Source: Chitinophaga sp. CF118
GTDB taxonomy: Bacteria > Bacteroidota > Bacteroidia > Chitinophagales > Chitinophagaceae
Direction: 5' to 3'
Length of the DNA: 64,000 nucleotides
Assembly (NCBI RefSeq): GCF_900112615.1
Contig: NZ_FOMK01000013.1
Location: 62,001 to 126,000 of the forward strand
The notes beneath the pieces were generated by a model. It worked only from the letters and a program-made list of their open reading frames with translations. It had not been told where the DNA came from and did not search any database. The position numbers and the translations under genes were made by a program. Within the stretch, counting starts at the first letter, position 1; each line of letters opens with the position of its first letter. Below are positions 60,983-64,000 of the stretch, one piece after another.

Positions 60983-63295
60983 ATGAACAGACTAAAATGT
61001 TTAATCCTTACTCTATTTTTACCCTTTTATTGCTTTTTAGCGGAAGCTCAAACAAACATTGCCCCACAGGCAACATCGAGCACTTCATACGTATCTTCCT
61101 GGGAAACTATCGCTGCTTTAAATGACAATTTTACCCCGGCTAACTCTAATGATAAATCCCATGGTGCTTATGGCAACTGGGATAATCCAAACACTACCGA
61201 ATGGGTACAGTACGACTGGTCACAAAATTATACTGTGACTTCCATTGAAATATATTGGTTCAATGATGCAGGAGGGGTGCTGACTCCTACTACGGCGTAT
61301 GCGGATTATTGGAACGGCTCCTCCTGGATTCGTATCGGTAATGTACCACTGCAGACCAATGCATTTAACGTATTGTCTGTAGCGTCGGTTAGTACAAACA
61401 GGATACGGGTATCGATGCTTAATACGAGCCAATCTACCGGGATACTTGAGTGGCGCGTAATTGGTACCGGAGGATCAACCACAGGAGGAAATCCTTATAC
61501 ATGGCCTTCATATTCTCCTACCATCAGTTACAATTTCAGAGATGAATTTCCAAGTTTACCAGCTCCTTCCAGTGTGTTAAATGATTGTCCTCAGGTTTCA
61601 GGAACTCAAACTTCACAATGGTGGGCTTTCCGTTGGGGACCAAATAAAAATTCACTGGTTACAACAGCAGCCATTACACCGCTGCTTGCAAGAATGAACA
61701 CAGACTTTGCCTACTTCCGCGACCAAATGGGCTGGCCTCCGGATTTACGCGCAAAGAAAGGTTATTTCAGTTCAGTATATCTTTATGGTTCAGGACTTTG
61801 TACTGATAATGCACCTAATACAGAATTGGGTGGCTGGCAAAGTACTATATACTATAACGGAGTTAGCTGGCCAATGGTGCTTGCTTCCTATTATCCTATT
61901 TACAGTTATGATCCTGCCTGCAATTATTCCGACCGGGAATTTCAGAAAGGTGCAATGGTGCATGAAGGTATTCATGCTTTATTGGCCGACTTACCAGGGG
62001 TAAAGCAGTCAGCATGGTTCCAGGAAGGTGGTAACGTTTGGTTACAGCAAACTGCCGATGCAAGGAGATCCAATAACTTTAATACAATGGGAGATCTGAA
62101 TGGAACAGATTTCATTGCTCCTTTTATGCCTATCGAATGTTACTCAGGTTGGTTGCAGGATGGTAGTTTTGGAGGACCATCAGCAGAAGGTGTTAACATG
62201 TTTAACGGCAATCAGCAGATTTGTACATGGCGTACCTATTTGGGCGGACATCAATACAGCAGTTCGTTCCCCACATTTTTAGGAAACACGCTTGGCGACG
62301 GAGCTGTGCCCTGGATATGGAGAAATGCACCTGGTCGCGTACTTGAAGGTATTGCTTCCGGAGTTGGTGCAGCGCAGATGCGTAGATTAATTACGGAATA
62401 CAGAGCTAAACAAGCACTTGTAGATTTCGGTCCATGGAAAAACGCTGTACTCGCATTATTGAATGGACACTTCGGTCAATCAATTGGTGCAGAGTGGCAA
62501 CCTTCCTGGTTAAATCCTGCACCATGGATTGCTACACCATATGTTCAAACTACAAACAATGCAGGACTGTTAACTCCTGAAGCCAGGACATTACCAGGAT
62601 GGTCCGGAGCAAACCAGATCCCTTTGCAGGTAACAGGAAATATGGTTACTGTTAACTTTGAACCGATTGGTGCAAATATGACATGTCAGCTGGTTTATCG
62701 CTCCACAACCGGCGTACCGGTATATAGTCAATTTGTTTCAACTGGTAGTTGTAGTTTAAGGCTGGATGTTCCTCCTGCGAATGGGGTAGTCATTGCCGTT
62801 ATTACAAATACTGATTACATCTATAATGGTGAAAGCACCCGCACGGCTCATTATGATTACCGTTTAAGATTGGTTACCGGAGTTACAGGTACTGCAAATG
62901 TTAACACCAAATGGTATAATTCAGCCACATTAGCAAGTGCAAGGACAGCTGGTAATGATACAAGTGAAATAGGTATAGACTGGTCTAAGTATTGCAATCA
63001 TTCATTTGAAAATACCCGTGAGGTTGCAGAGGTGAAAAAGATGGTCAATCCTGCTGAGTTTCTGATGTATCCAAATCCTGTTGTAGAAAGCAGCAATTTA
63101 AAGCTTGAATTTACAAATGCGGAAATGGAAAAGACAGTTATCACTATTATTAAGATGAATGGTGAGAGAATTTTTGAGACTGTGACCACAGGTAAAAACT
63201 ATATCATTAATACGAAGAATCTTAAGTGCGGGTACTACTTAGTGAGAATTAAAAACTCTAAGACGAACACCACGCAGAAGCTGGTTGTTATGTAA
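60983..63295 (+). CDS. Secreted HExxH (metallopeptidase-like) protein with discoidin-like domain and T9SS type A sorting tail
   Basis: 770 residues from the ATG at 60983 (M-N-R-L-K-C-L-I-L), which opens the signal peptide ending A-E-A-Q at about residue 23; an earlier in-frame start adds 11 residues. Residues about 25-165 are an F5/8 type C-like galactose-binding domain (I-A-P-Q-A-T-S-S-T-S-Y, W-V-Q-Y-D-W, I-E-I-Y-W-F). Residues about 180-500 contain the zinc motif V-H-E-G-I-H with H327, E328 and H331, and a likely third ligand E348 in W-F-Q-E-G-G-N-V-W. A beta-rich region follows, and the tail (about 685-770) is a Por secretion domain (F-L-M-Y-P-N-P-V to K-L-V-V-M). Predicted secreted metallopeptidase or related zinc hydrolase acting on a glycan-associated substrate. 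Confidence 0.72.
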   Translation: MNRLKCLILTLFLPFYCFLAEAQTNIAPQATSSTSYVSSWETIAALNDNFTPANSNDKSHGAYGNWDNPNTTEWVQYDWSQNYTVTSIEIYWFNDAGGVLTPTTAYADYWNGSSWIRIGNVPLQTNAFNVLSVASVSTNRIRVSMLNTSQSTGILEWRVIGTGGSTTGGNPYTWPSYSPTISYNFRDEFPSLPAPSSVLNDCPQVSGTQTSQWWAFRWGPNKNSLVTTAAITPLLARMNTDFAYFRDQMGWPPDLRAKKGYFSSVYLYGSGLCTDNAPNTELGGWQSTIYYNGVSWPMVLASYYPIYSYDPACNYSDREFQKGAMVHEGIHALLADLPGVKQSAWFQEGGNVWLQQTADARRSNNFNTMGDLNGTDFIAPFMPIECYSGWLQDGSFGGPSAEGVNMFNGNQQICTWRTYLGGHQYSSSFPTFLGNTLGDGAVPWIWRNAPGRVLEGIASGVGAAQMRRLITEYRAKQALVDFGPWKNAVLALLNGHFGQSIGAEWQPSWLNPAPWIATPYVQTTNNAGLLTPEARTLPGWSGANQIPLQVTGNMVTVNFEPIGANMTCQLVYRSTTGVPVYSQFVSTGSCSLRLDVPPANGVVIAVITNTDYIYNGESTRTAHYDYRLRLVTGVTGTANVNTKWYNSATLASARTAGNDTSEIGIDWSKYCNHSFENTREVAEVKKMVNPAEFLMYPNPVVESSNLKLEFTNAEMEKTVITIIKMNGERIFETVTTGKNYIINTKNLKCGYYLVRIKNSKTNTTQKLVVM

Positions 63296-63339
63296 TTGAA
63301 GATAATCTTCGTTCATAACCATGAGAATATTTTGAATTA

Positions 63340-63389
63340 GCGATCAGGTCCTGTCGTTTCATAGCGGCAGGGCTTGATCGCATTTTTTT
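63340..63389 (+). terminator. Intrinsic terminator after the T9SS type A gene
   Basis: GCGATCAGGTCCTGTCG, loop of eight bases, then CGGCAGGGCTTGATCGC: a 17-bp stem with a few G-U pairs, followed by A and seven T (63383-63389). It lies 45 bp after the stop codon. Confidence 0.88.
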
Positions 63390-63435
63390 ATCTGGTTTTA
63401 TTAGTAATTTTTAAGAAGGCTATGCTTATAAAATA

Positions 63436-63443
63436 TACTTTTG
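63436..63443 (+). promoter_or_regulatory. Predicted -7 element of the MtfA-like gene
   Basis: TACTTTTG, exact TAnnTTTG match, 76 bp before the start codon of the MtfA-like gene and just after the upstream terminator. The -33 region is only T-rich. Confidence 0.4.
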
Positions 63444-63519
63444 TAAGCAGCTACCATTGCTATATGGGAAACTGTTTAATTTAATGGTTATGCCTGTTTT
63501 TCATTAGAGAAAATTAATT

Positions 63520-64000
63520 ATGAACTTCATTATAATCGGCCTGCCAATATTAGTGGCAGTATATCTCTTGCTCCGGAAAAGAAATAAGAATGCACTTTTG
63601 AAGGATAAAAATCTTTTGGGTGTTTATAGAGCAATTTTAAATGAGCATGTTGAATATTATCAGGATCTGGATGACATTGGTAAAGCAAGATTTGAAAGAA
63701 TGGTCCGGGAATTTTTGCAATACGTTCGTATTGAAGGAGTAGGAACAGAAATAACCGATCTTGACAGGACCCTTATTGCCTCAAGCGCAGTGATCCCAAT
63801 TTTTGGTTTCCCTGATTGGAAATATAGGAACTTAACAAATGTGATCCTTTATCCGGATACATTCAATCACGAATTTCAATTTGAGGGTGGAGACAGAAAT
63901 ATTCTGGGCATGGTTGGTTCTGGTTACATGAATGGTCAGATGCTTTTATCAAGGGAGGCACTGGTTAAAGGCTTTTCCAAGCCATCAGGTAAAGGGAATA
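63520..64000 (+). CDS. MtfA / M90-family zinc-dependent peptidase, 3' end outside window
   Basis: At least 160 codons, open to the right window edge. N-terminal hydrophobic helix M-N-F-I-I-I-G-L-P-I-L-V-A-V-Y-L-L-L then R-K-R-N-K, a membrane anchor with cytoplasmic body. Body features are V-E-Y-Y-Q-D-L-D-D-I-G-K-A-R-F-E-R-M-V, I-E-G-V-G-T-E-I-T-D-L-D-R-T-L-I-A-S-S-A-V-I-P-I-F-G-F-P-D-W-K-Y and V-I-L-Y-P-D-T-F. These match the MtfA / DUF980 peptidase family, whose HExxH motif comes shortly after the G-K-G-N where the window ends. E. coli MtfA modulates glucose-transport repression through Mlc; that role is not assumed here. The start was chosen because it opens the hydrophobic helix and follows a -7 element. 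Confidence 0.82.
   Translation, partial: MNFIIIGLPILVAVYLLLRKRNKNALLKDKNLLGVYRAILNEHVEYYQDLDDIGKARFERMVREFLQYVRIEGVGTEITDLDRTLIASSAVIPIFGFPDWKYRNLTNVILYPDTFNHEFQFEGGDRNILGMVGSGYMNGQMLLSREALVKGFSKPSGKGN

Noticed and set aside
1..64000. tRNA, rRNA, insertion sequences, integrases or prophage genes
   Set aside because: No cloverleaf-like segment, ribosomal sequence, transposase, integrase or terminal inverted repeats of an insertion element were recognised, although this was by eye and not by a covariance search.

Overview
The window looks like a chromosomal segment of a Bacteroidota, most probably a Chitinophaga-like member of the Chitinophagaceae. The evidence is three SusC/SusD outer-membrane import pairs, many Bacteroidota-type lipoproteins, both types of type IX secretion (T9SS) C-terminal sorting domain, PorP/SprF-type proteins, AT-rich -7 elements of the TAnnTTTG kind and almost no strong Shine-Dalgarno sites. 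No rRNA or tRNA gene and no CRISPR array was found. Species-level assignment is inference.

Region 1 (1-3.6 kb) holds the end of a glucoamylase-type glycosidase, a GlxA/AraC-type regulator, an SRPBCC protein and two tandem RibD-C/DHFR-like reductases. The tail of the second reductase gene continues as decayed repeat copies into the intergenic region. Region 2 (4.0-21.9 kb) is a polysaccharide utilisation locus (PUL): a GH2 gene that has lost its catalytic core in frame, three fasciclin-domain lipoproteins, two SusC/SusD pairs and a PL11 rhamnogalacturonan lyase. It is probably a rhamnogalacturonan/pectin locus.

Region 3 (21.9-27.6 kb) is accessory DNA: a truncated small gene, an array of 11-bp repeats capped by a hairpin, an ABC/OLD-type ATPase coupled to a PD-(D/E)XK-like protein, a GNAT acetyltransferase, an XRE regulator divergent from an unknown 129-aa gene with shared palindromic operators, and an AbiE-type toxin-antitoxin pair with a very large operator palindrome. 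It resembles a small defence island. The ATPase-nuclease pair is the best candidate for an undescribed system.

Region 4 (27.6-32.7 kb) is more core-like: a TerC membrane protein, a HAD hydrolase, and an operon of TPR histidine kinase, NarL-type regulator and secreted propeller-like protein. Region 5 (33.1-57.0 kb) is one run of ten plus-strand genes with gaps of 2-55 bp, ending at a strong terminator. It comprises SusC, SusD, a zinc metallohydrolase lipoprotein, a DUF4302-like lipoprotein, a 2956-residue and an 1101-residue T9SS cargo protein (both with IgGFc-binding-like and PKD modules), two PorP/SprF proteins flanking a PorE-like OmpA protein, and a small collagen-like lipoprotein. It reads as a surface complex for binding, degrading and importing a macromolecule together with its own T9SS accessory parts.

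Region 6 (57.2-64 kb) has an S41 peptidase, a GH5 glycanase with a ricin-type lectin domain, a T9SS type A secreted HExxH protein, two clear terminators, and the start of an MtfA/M90 peptidase gene cut by the window end.
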